Positions 1-5,943 of a DNA stretch of 10,354 bases are shown in pieces (positions within the stretch are counted from its first letter, which is position 1; each line of letters begins with the position of its first letter). The notes below the pieces were generated by a model. The model saw nothing but the letters and a program-made list of their open reading frames with translations, was not told where the DNA came from and searched no databases. The DNA is from an uncultured Eubacteriales bacterium (GTDB lineage Bacteria > Bacillota > Clostridia > Christensenellales > CAG-138): contig CACXNN010000069.1 in the NCBI GenBank assembly GCA_902768995.1, forward strand, positions 1 to 10,354, written 5' to 3'. A program made the translations under genes and the position numbers.

Positions 1-98
1 GGGGCATAGGGCAAGATGTCCGTCTGCCCCAAAAACAAACGGACCTCCTCGGTCATGTCGTTGAAAAAGCCCTTGGCGTTGGTGATCAGCTGAACCAT
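1..98 (-). CDS. 5' end of a probable HemZ-like radical SAM protein (partial)
   Basis: A reading frame opens with ATG at 98-96 and runs off the left edge after 32 complete codons, beginning MVQLITNAKGFFNDMTEE. The start overlaps the last 13 bases of the upstream metallo-hydrolase gene in another frame, which suggests translational coupling; only a weak GGGAT-like ribosome site precedes it. In Clostridia the gene after relA, dtd and the MBL-fold hydrolase is usually hemZ, a radical SAM protein of the coproporphyrinogen dehydrogenase family, and such proteins open with a short strand followed by a segment resembling the FFNDMTEEVRLFLG stretch here. The diagnostic CxxxCxxC cluster motif would lie outside the window, so the identity rests mainly on gene order. 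That a coding sequence begins here is well supported; the family name is an inference. Confidence 0.5.
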   Translation of the reverse strand, partial: MVQLITNAKGFFNDMTEEVRLFLGQTDILPYA

Positions 99-724
99 GG
101 GTGATCCCGATAGGCGTTCATTGGATTGAACTGCTTCTCATGCTCGATGGTGGTGCTCTCCTCGTGGCCGGGATAGACCGTATAGCCGTCCAGGGCGTAC
201 AGCTTGTGGAACAGGGAATCCATCAGCTCCCGCATGTTGCCCCCCAGGTCCGTCCGACCCACGCTCTCGCAGAAGAGGGTGTCGCCAGTAAAGACGGTCT
301 GCTCGCTGTCCACGATGTAGCAGACCCCGCCCTTGGTGTGGCCGGGGGTCTCCAGGACCCGGAAGGTAAGGCCGCCCGCCTCGATCCTGTCCCCCTCCCG
401 AACCAGAACGTCCGCGGTGCAGGGCTTGAGGCCGTAGCTCATGGCGGAGAGATAGGAGGCCTTGCCCGCGGCCATATCGGCGTCCGCCTGGTGGATATAC
501 ACCTGGGCCCCCGTCCTCTCCCTCAGGTCCGCCGCGCCCCACACGTGGTCGAAGTGGCCGTGGGTCAGCAGGATATGGGTGCAGGTCAGCCCCTCCTTTT
601 GGAGGCGATCAAAAATCAGTTTAGCGTCCGCCGGATCGATGACGGCGCAGGTGGGGCTGCCCTCCCGGCGCACGATATAGGAATTGGCCATGACGGGGCC
701 GCAGGGGATGGCGATGATCTGCAT
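86..724 (-). CDS. MBL-fold metallo-hydrolase, glyoxalase II-like
   Basis: This 212-residue cytoplasmic protein belongs to the metallo-beta-lactamase fold, in the hydroxyacylglutathione-hydrolase-like branch. The metal ligands are all visible: the THGHFDH motif (H55, H57, D59, H60), H129 in TPGHTKGG, D148 in FTGDTLF and H187 in YPGHEES. The segment GDTLFCESVGRTD (147-159) is typical of the small GloB/YcbL-type enzymes, which hydrolyse thioesters. The true substrate cannot be read from sequence, and low-GC and high-GC Clostridia usually lack glutathione, so glyoxalase II itself is not assured. The start is supported by an AAGGAG site inside the last codons of dtd, about 9 bases before the ATG. 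Only 3 bp separate it from dtd, and it overlaps the next gene by 13 bp, so it is an operon member. It is complete and of normal length. Confidence 0.9.
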   Translation of the reverse strand: MQIIAIPCGPVMANSYIVRREGSPTCAVIDPADAKLIFDRLQKEGLTCTHILLTHGHFDHVWGAADLRERTGAQVYIHQADADMAAGKASYLSAMSYGLKPCTADVLVREGDRIEAGGLTFRVLETPGHTKGGVCYIVDSEQTVFTGDTLFCESVGRTDLGGNMRELMDSLFHKLYALDGYTVYPGHEESTTIEHEKQFNPMNAYRDHPWFS

Positions 725-727
725 GCC

Positions 728-1177
728 TTAAAACTCCTTTTTGCTGTTGAGCAGGATGGTAAAGGGGCCGTCGTTGACCAGGGACACCTGCATGTCGGCC
801 ATGAATGTGCCGCTTTCCACGGGCACGCCGCCCTCCCGCATATAGGCTTTGACGGTCTCGAACAGAGGCTTGGCCTTCTCGGGCCGTTCGGCGGCGATAT
901 AGCTGGGCCGGCGGCCATGCCGGGCGTCCCCCGCCAGCGTGAACTGGCTGACGGCCAGGATGCTGCCGCCCACGTCGCCCACGGACAGGTTGGGGACCCC
1001 GTTCTCGTCGTCGAAAACGCGCAAGCCCACGCACTTGTCGGCGATGTATCGGGCGTCCTTCTCCGTGTCCCCCACCTCCACGCCGACGAGGACCATGAGG
1101 CCCCTTTCGATGGACGCGGTGAGCTCCCCGCCGATGGAGACGGAGGATTGCAGAACTCGCTGTACGACGGCTCGCAT
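728..1177 (-). CDS. dtd: D-aminoacyl-tRNA deacylase (Dtd)
   Basis: Dtd hydrolyses D-amino acids (classically D-Tyr), and also mischarged glycine, from tRNA, so it proofreads translation in the cytoplasm. The 149 residues match the usual length of 145-150. The opening MRAVVQRV is characteristic. The two active-site motifs are present: SQFTL at 77-81, and the Gly-cisPro motif at 135-140, which reads NDGPFT where most family members have NxGPVT. The Gly-Pro pair that gives chiral selectivity is kept, so activity is expected; the Phe for Val change is a minor oddity. A GGGAGG ribosome site overlaps the relA stop codon and sits about 6 bases before the ATG. It starts 4 bp after the end of relA and is followed 3 bp later by the metallo-hydrolase, consistent with one transcript. 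Confidence 0.96.
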   Translation of the reverse strand: MRAVVQRVLQSSVSIGGELTASIERGLMVLVGVEVGDTEKDARYIADKCVGLRVFDDENGVPNLSVGDVGGSILAVSQFTLAGDARHGRRPSYIAAERPEKAKPLFETVKAYMREGGVPVESGTFMADMQVSLVNDGPFTILLNSKKEF

Positions 1178-1181
1178 AGCT

Positions 1182-3276
1182 TTACCTCCCGTTGACCCGT
1201 CTCACTTCGATGACGGATTTCAGCTTTCTCAGATTGGACATGATGTGGTTCAGCTGGTCCGTGTCCGAGACCACGAAGGTCACCAGCATGGTGGCCACGC
1301 CATCGGCGGTGGTCTGAGCCTTCATGTCCGAAATATACACGTTCATGGTGGTGAGCAGCCGGCTGATCTCCAACAGGGAACCCGTCTTGTCCACCACGTG
1401 GATGAACACCGTGGCGGAGAACTCCTCCGTGGAGGAAGCGGCCCACTCCACGGGTACGAACCGTTCCGGCTCCAGGGAGAGCCGCGGCATGTTCCGGCAG
1501 TCCGCCCGATGGATGGAAACGCCCCGGCCCCGGGTGATGTAGCCCACGATCTTGTCCCCGGGCAGGGGGTTGCAGCAGTTGCTGAAGTGGACGGACATGC
1601 CCGGGTCCCCGGCCACGATGATGCCGTTGGTGGGCTTGGGTTTGGCCTGGGAGGCGGGCTTGTGGGGCGTGGGGGTACCGGCGGCAGCGTTCTGCAGCCG
1701 CTCCTGCATCTCCTCCAGCTTGTCCTCCTTGCGCTTCATCTCCACCAGCTTGTGGAGCACCTGCCCGGCGGAGATGCCGCCGTAGCCGATGGCGGAATAG
1801 AGCTCGTCCAGGGAAGGCAGGGTCAGGCGCTTGAGGATATCGTTGTAAAACTCCGGCTTCATCAGGGTGGAGATGTCCAGGGCCTGCCGCTTGGCGGCGT
1901 CCTCCAGCATCTCCCGGCCCTTCTGGATGTTCTCCTCCCGGTTGGCCTTCTTGAACCACTGCTTGATCCGGTTCTTGGCGGACTGGGTTGACCCGGGCGT
2001 GCTGGGTATGGTGGCCCACATTGGTGTGGATGCGGTAGGCAAAGTCCAAGGGCGTACTGCCGATGGGCAGGTCCAGGATCTCCCCCTTGGGCGTCAGCAC
2101 GTAGACGTACTCGCCCAGGTAATCCTTCACCACGTTCTCGGCGAACTCGGAGCTGTCCTCGCTGTTGTCCCGGGCCTCGTCCACCACATGCCTGAGCCAG
2201 CTGGTGCGCTTGTCCATCTCGGTCTGGACGGTGCGCCCCTCCTTGTACATCCAGTGGGCGGCCACGCCGTATTCCGCGGTCTCGTGCATCTCATGGGTCC
2301 GGATCTGGACCTCGAAGGGGATGCCGTTCTTGTTCATGAGGGTGGTGTGCAAGGACCGGTACAGGTTGGGCTTGGGCATGGCGATATAGTCCTTGAACCG
2401 GCCCGGCAGGGGCTTCCACTCCGCGTGGATGATGCCCAAGGCGGCGTAGCAGTCGTTCACCGTATTCACGATGACCCGGATGGCGATAAGGTCGTAGATC
2501 TCGCCGATGCCCACGTTGTTGCGCTGCATCTTGCGATAGGTGGAATAGAGATGCTTGGGTCGGCCGGAGAGCTCGGCGTCGATCCCCGCGTCCTTCATGA
2601 GCTCCTTCATCCGCTCCATGGCGGTGCCCAGGAGCTTCAATCGCTCCTCCTGCTGCCGGGAGACCAGGCTCTTGATACGCTCATACTCCTCCGGCAGGAG
2701 GTACTTGAAGGACAAATCCTCCAGCTCGCTCCGAAGGACGCCGATGCCGAACCGATGGGCTAGCGGCGTATAGACCTCCAAGGTCTCCTTGGCCTTGCGT
2801 ATCTGCTTCTCCCGGGTGCAATACTCCAGGGTGTGCATGTTGTGCAGCCGGTCTGCGAGCTTGATGATGACTACCCGCACGTCGTCGGCGATGGCCAGGA
2901 AGAGCTTGGTCAGATTCTCGTTCTGCTCCTGCTTCTTGGTGACGTATTCCTTCTGGCCGGACCGGGTCAGCTTGGTGACGCCGTCCACCAGATGGGCCAC
3001 CTCGGGGGAGAAGCGCCGGGAGATCTCGTCCAGGGAGATGTCCCTGCCGTCCTCCACCGTATCGTGGAGCACGCCGGCGATGACCGTGGCGGAGTCCATG
3101 CCCATATCCATCAGATATTCCGCCACCGCGATGGGATGGATGATATAGGGCTCGCCGGACTCTCGCTTCTGCCCCTCGTGGACAGCGGCAGCGAAGGCCA
3201 CGGCTTCCTCCATGGTCTTTCCCTTCTCCGGGCCGAATTTGGCGCTGAATTTTTGAAGCAGTTCTTCCCTTGCCAT
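1182..3276 (-). pseudogene. relA: RelA/SpoT (Rel) (p)ppGpp synthetase/hydrolase, broken by an internal deletion with frameshift
   Basis: This is the bifunctional stringent-response enzyme of Firmicutes. Residues 1-430 (3276 to 1987) are intact. The HD hydrolase domain has H33, H47, HDTVED at 71-76 and LADRLHNM at 140-147. The synthetase domain has GRPKHLYSTYRKM (238-250), RFKDYIA (293-299), SLHTT (308-312) and EVQIRT (322-327). RFKD is the RxKD form of enzymes that can both make and degrade (p)ppGpp. The TGS domain begins near residue 388 and stops after GHHTQHARVN. The sequence then jumps, in the +1 frame, to SAKNRIKQWF and continues through the helical domain, the NCCNPLPGDKIVGYI zinc-finger motif and the ACT domain to the stop at 1182. 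About 37 residues are missing; 430+37+266 gives about 733, the usual family length. As read, translation leaves the correct frame and runs on unrelated to relA until 616 (886 codons), while the C-terminal part is open from 2042. It may be a real truncation or an assembly error. Confidence 0.85.
1981..1992 (-). other. Deletion/frameshift junction inside relA
   Basis: Family-like sequence in the first frame ends at Val429-Asn430 (1992-1987), in the part of the TGS domain that usually reads GAKVNG. Family-like sequence in the second frame resumes within a few bases with Gln-Ser-Ala-Lys, the start of the conserved AKNRIKQWFKK helix. The segment that normally lies between, containing the GDIVEI and GPSRDWL motifs, is absent. 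To put both halves in one frame the lost length must be 3n+2 bases, which fits roughly 110 bases. No heptamer or CCC-type slip site at the junction would explain it as programmed frameshifting. Confidence 0.75.
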
Positions 3277-3285
3277 TTTTTTGCC

Positions 3286-3323
3286 GAAAAGGGGATCAAC
3301 GCTGCCGCTGATCCCTGCCTTTC
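3286..3323 (-). promoter_or_regulatory. Hairpin in the apt-relA gap, just before the relA start
   Basis: On the relA-sense strand a 10-bp stem (3306-3315 with 3292-3301, one G-U pair) closes on a GCAG loop. A second 6-bp stem (3318-3323 with 3286-3291, one G-U pair) extends it past a two-base CA bulge. The G-U pairs become A-C mismatches on the other strand, so the structure suits the minus-strand transcript. It ends 9 bases before the relA ATG and buries the only purine-rich, ribosome-site-like stretch (GGAAAGG) nearby. The T-run lies inside the stem rather than after it, so it is not a standard terminator. Control of relA translation or transcript processing is an inference. Confidence 0.5.
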
Positions 3324-3336
3324 CTACTATATTCTC

Positions 3337-3849
3337 TTAATACTTCAGGATCGTGCCGACCTCATACTCCTTCAGGGTGTCTCGACCCGGAAGGTCGGTG
3401 AGCTCGATGGCGAAGCAGCAGGCAGCCACCACGCCGCCGGCCTTCTCGCAGAGCTTGGCGCACGCCAGGGCCGTGCCGCCGGTGGCGAGAAGATCGTCCA
3501 CCACGGCCACCCGCTGCCCGGGCTTGATGGAGTCCACATGCATATGGATCTCATCGGTGCCGTATTCGAGGGCGTACTGATAGCTCACCGTGGTATAGGG
3601 GAGCTTGCCGGGCTTGCGGGCCAGCACCATCCCCACGTTCAACGCGTAGGCCACGGCGGCGCTGAACACGAATCCGCGAGCTTCCGGCGCCATGACGAGA
3701 TCGATATTCTTATCCCGCAAAAAGTCCGCCATCCGATCCACGGCCTCGTGGAAAGCTTCCTTGTTTTCCAGCAAGGGGGTGATATCGCGATAGAGAATGC
3801 CCTTCTTGGGGAAATCGGGAATGGACCGTACGTAATCCTTGAGTTCCAT
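3337..3849 (-). CDS. apt: Adenine phosphoribosyltransferase
   Basis: Apt joins adenine to PRPP to give AMP and pyrophosphate, the main adenine salvage step. The 170-residue length is normal. It begins MELKDYVRSIPDFPKKGI, the characteristic Apt N-terminus, followed by YRDITPLL (20-27), EARGF (56-60), and ARKPGKLPY (77-85). The PRPP-binding signature VAVVDDLLATGGT lies at 114-126. The start is well set by a strong TAAGGAGG ribosome site 7 bases upstream. The gene follows recJ after 21 bp and precedes relA after 60 bp, the order recJ-apt-relA found across Clostridia. Expression may come from recJ read-through and also from the predicted promoter inside recJ at 4175-4203. Complete, with no anomalies. 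Confidence 0.97.
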   Translation of the reverse strand: MELKDYVRSIPDFPKKGILYRDITPLLENKEAFHEAVDRMADFLRDKNIDLVMAPEARGFVFSAAVAYALNVGMVLARKPGKLPYTTVSYQYALEYGTDEIHMHVDSIKPGQRVAVVDDLLATGGTALACAKLCEKAGGVVAACCFAIELTDLPGRDTLKEYEVGTILKY

Positions 3850-3870
3850 GTTTATCCTCCTTAACGGCCG

Positions 3871-5877
3871 CTATCTTTGAGACAGCGCCATAAATAACCT
3901 GCTCTCCCTGCAGCTGCGCCGCCGGACGTGGGGAACGGGTTCGAGTCCCGTTACCGGCTCGAAAAAGCCCAGCTCCTTGAAGATGAGGGCGGCGGCCCGC
4001 TCCTCGTCCCGCTCCGGCAGTCGTCCGTCCCGGGCGTATTGGACCAACGTCACATACAGGGGCCGAAGGGCTTCCTCCGACAGCTCAAAGGGGAAGTACC
4101 TGAGAAAGCTCTGAACGCAGCGGTCCAGCTTCTGCCCGTCGGCATCCCGTACCGCCCGCAAAAAATCAGCTTCAATTATAGTATATTCCCCGTACGATTG
4201 CAAGCTTTTCCGCGGAGAAAGGCCCAAACAAATCAGCTCGCAGGACGACCGCCCGCGATACGTATTCTTCTGGAGGGTACAGACAGCCTCCGCCCGGCCC
4301 GCATGGAGCCAGCGATCATAGTCTTGGCCCTGGGAAAAGCCCACCAGCCGCAAGCGAGCGTCACCGTTGCTCAGGTAGCCGGCCACGTGCTTCTTCCCCT
4401 GACCCAGATAGCATACGCCGGCCAGGTCCCCCTGCACCAGGAACTGAGGCTCCGGGTTGCCCTGGCCGAAGGGGGCAAAGGCCCTGAGCTCCTCCCACAG
4501 CGATACGGTGCAGGAATCTAGCGGCAGGGCTTCCTCATACCGCAGGCTCTTTTGGGGCGGTCCCTCCGGCCTCTGGTGCCCATAGGCTTCCTGCAGCAAT
4601 GCCCGGACCGGCTCCACCTCCTGCTCCCGCAGCGTCAGGCCCGCTGCCCCGGCGTGGCCGCCGAAGCGGATATAGTGTTCCCTGGCCTCGAATAAAAGGG
4701 CGAACAGGTCGATCTCCGGGATGCTCCGGGCCGACCCGGTGAGCACTCCCGGCTCCACCTCGGTGAGCAGGATCACCGGCTTATAGAACATCTCCACCAG
4801 CCGAGCCGCCACGATGCCGACCACGCCCACGTTCCAGCCCTTCCCCGAAAGCAGGAGAAAGCTGTCCCGGCCACCCTCCGGCGCCATGGCGAGGCATTCC
4901 GTCAGGATGCGCTGTTCCTCGTTCCGCCGGGCCTGGTTGGTCTCGTTCAGCTCCCCGGCCAGGATCGACGCTCGATCCGGGTCGTCCTCCACCAGCAGCT
5001 GGAACGCCGTATCGGCCTTCCCCATGCGGCCCGCCGCGTTGAGCCGGGGCGCGATCAAAAAGCCCAGGGTGGCCTCCGTCACGGGGCCGTCCCCTGCCGC
5101 GGCCGCTTCCAACAGGGCGGAGAGCCCCACCTGATCCCGGACGAGGGGCAAGCCCCGGGTCACCAAGGCCCGATTGGCCCCCATCAACGACACCACGTCC
5201 GCCACCGTAGCCACGGCCACGAAGGGCAGATAGGCCTCTCCCCCGCCGTCCTCCAGGGCACAGGCCAGGAGCCAGGCCACCCCCGCCCCACAAAGGTCGC
5301 CCACCCGGTCCCGAAAATCCCCCTCGGACACGGACACCAGGGCGTCCGCCGTGGGCAGGTCGTCCCCGCTGCGATGGTGGTCCGTCACCACCACAGTCAT
5401 GCCCAGGGAACGGGCCAGGGCCGCCTCCCGGATGGCGGAGATGCCGTTGTCCACGGTGATCAGCATGCTCGTCCCCCCCTGAGCCAGCTGCCGGATGGCG
5501 GTCTCGTTGAGGCCGTACCCCTCCGTGTGCCGGGAGGGAATGTAGCAGCTCACGTCCGCCCCCAGCTTTTTCAGGCACCGATACAGGATGGCGGAGGCGC
5601 TGACCCCGTCGGCGTCGTAGTCGCCGTAGACGCAGATGCGCCTGCCGTCCCGGAGGGCCTGCCGGATGCAGGTTGCGGCCTGGACCATGCCTTTCATCTC
5701 CCGCCAATCGGGCAGGGGCTGTTTCTCGGGGCAGAGAAAGGCGTCGATCCGCTCCGGCGTATCCATCCCCCGGCGCAGCAGGGCGCGGACGGCCACGGGC
5801 GACAGGTCGAAGCGCCCGGACAGCCCCTCCACCAGCTGGGGATCGTATAGGGTTGGATCGCTGCAGATAAACTCCAT
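3871..5877 (-). CDS. recJ: Single-stranded-DNA-specific exonuclease RecJ
   Basis: RecJ is a 5'-3' single-strand DNA exonuclease of the DHH superfamily that acts in recombination and mismatch or base-excision repair. The metal-binding motifs are present: YDADGV (87-92), VDNG (142-145), DHH (166-168) and VADVV (225-229). APRLNAAGRM (276-285) and GGHAGAAG (406-413) of the DHHA1 region follow. The usual WHxGVxGIVA motif reads WNVGVVGIVA (348-357), so a commonly seen His is Asn. The 668-residue length includes the C-terminal extension common in Firmicutes, ending in a family-like ESRLFMAL segment, so the protein looks complete. The ATG at 5877 has no Shine-Dalgarno sequence; no other in-frame start lies between it and the ackA terminator, so leaderless translation is possible. 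It heads the recJ-apt-relA-dtd run and lies 66 bp after ackA. Confidence 0.96.
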   Translation of the reverse strand: MEFICSDPTLYDPQLVEGLSGRFDLSPVAVRALLRRGMDTPERIDAFLCPEKQPLPDWREMKGMVQAATCIRQALRDGRRICVYGDYDADGVSASAILYRCLKKLGADVSCYIPSRHTEGYGLNETAIRQLAQGGTSMLITVDNGISAIREAALARSLGMTVVVTDHHRSGDDLPTADALVSVSEGDFRDRVGDLCGAGVAWLLACALEDGGGEAYLPFVAVATVADVVSLMGANRALVTRGLPLVRDQVGLSALLEAAAAGDGPVTEATLGFLIAPRLNAAGRMGKADTAFQLLVEDDPDRASILAGELNETNQARRNEEQRILTECLAMAPEGGRDSFLLLSGKGWNVGVVGIVAARLVEMFYKPVILLTEVEPGVLTGSARSIPEIDLFALLFEAREHYIRFGGHAGAAGLTLREQEVEPVRALLQEAYGHQRPEGPPQKSLRYEEALPLDSCTVSLWEELRAFAPFGQGNPEPQFLVQGDLAGVCYLGQGKKHVAGYLSNGDARLRLVGFSQGQDYDRWLHAGRAEAVCTLQKNTYRGRSSCELICLGLSPRKSLQSYGEYTIIEADFLRAVRDADGQKLDRCVQSFLRYFPFELSEEALRPLYVTLVQYARDGRLPERDEERAAALIFKELGFFEPVTGLEPVPHVRRRSCRESRLFMALSQR
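3935..3962 (+). other. tRNA T-arm and 3' acceptor-like sequence inside the recJ 3' end
   Basis: On the strand opposite recJ, a 5-bp stem (3935-3939 with 3947-3951) encloses the seven-base loop TTCGAGT, an exact tRNA T-loop. It is followed by TACCGGC, a plausible 3' acceptor strand, then TCGA where a tRNA gene might read TCCA. A near match to the opposite acceptor strand (GCCGCTA, 6 of 7 pairs) lies at 3867-3873, a distance that would suit a long-variable-arm tRNA. I see no D-arm with GG and no anticodon loop with T33, so this is not a working tRNA as far as I can tell. It could be a relic or chance. Confidence 0.35.
4175..4203 (-). promoter_or_regulatory. Predicted sigma-A promoter inside recJ, upstream of apt
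   Basis: On the minus strand TTGCAA (4203-4198) and a perfect TATAAT (4180-4175) are separated by exactly 17 bases. They lie in a short AT-rich patch within otherwise GC-rich coding sequence, at the link between the RecJ core and its C-terminal domain. A transcript would start near 4168 and reach the apt ATG after about 320 bases, letting apt, relA, dtd and the following genes be expressed apart from recJ. Prediction from sequence only. Confidence 0.5.
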
Positions 5878-5883
5878 GGACCC

Positions 5884-5912
5884 ATTGTATAGGAAAAGGG
5901 CTTCTTCCGCAA
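5884..5912 (-). promoter_or_regulatory. Possible recJ promoter overlapping the ackA terminator
   Basis: On the minus strand TTGCGG (5912-5907), a 17-base spacer and TACAAT (5889-5884) form a weak to fair sigma-A-like promoter. The -10 box matches consensus at 5 of 6 positions, the -35 at 3 of 6. Its last base is 6 bases before the A of the recJ ATG, so a transcript would begin at or next to the start codon. This fits the missing Shine-Dalgarno sequence and would make the recJ message leaderless. Confidence 0.35.
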
Positions 5913-5925
5913 GAGGAAGAAGCCC
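5894..5925 (-). terminator. Intrinsic terminator of the pta-ackA operon
   Basis: A perfect 11-bp stem (5915-5925 with 5898-5908) closes on a 6-base loop and is followed on the minus strand by TTTTCC. It lies 18 bases after the ackA stop codon. On the plus strand no T-run follows the stem, so it acts in the ackA direction. The recJ start codon lies only about 16 bases beyond its T-run. Confidence 0.88.
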
Positions 5926-5943
5926 TCAAAGATAGACCGTTCT

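Noticed and set aside
101..1195. A 364-codon open frame on the plus strand across the hydrolase and dtd genes.
   Set aside because: It mirrors two clearly conserved minus-strand genes, has low-complexity Gly/Ala/His/Leu-rich content and no recognisable motif. It is a GC-rich shadow frame.
1981..1992. Programmed ribosomal frameshifting as an explanation for the split relA.
   Set aside because: There is no slippery sequence at the junction, and a shift alone cannot restore the roughly 37 TGS residues that are absent.
3286..3323. Calling the apt-relA hairpin an intrinsic terminator.
   Set aside because: The T-run is paired within the outer stem and is followed by CGGC, so there is no free T-tract after the hairpin.
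1867..3864. Long plus-strand open frames (1867-2763 and 2833-3864) antisense to relA and apt.
   Set aside because: Both are antisense to conserved domains, lack ribosome sites and show the same His/Gly/Val-rich shadow composition.
3867..3962. A functional tRNA gene on the plus strand at the recJ end.
   Set aside because: The T-arm is convincing, but there is no D-arm with GG and the best anticodon-like loop lacks T33, so only a fragment or chance match can be claimed.
4781..5929. A 382-codon minus-strand frame overlapping recJ.
   Set aside because: It is an out-of-frame reading of recJ, rich in Gly, Arg and Pro, while recJ has all DHH-family motifs in its own frame.
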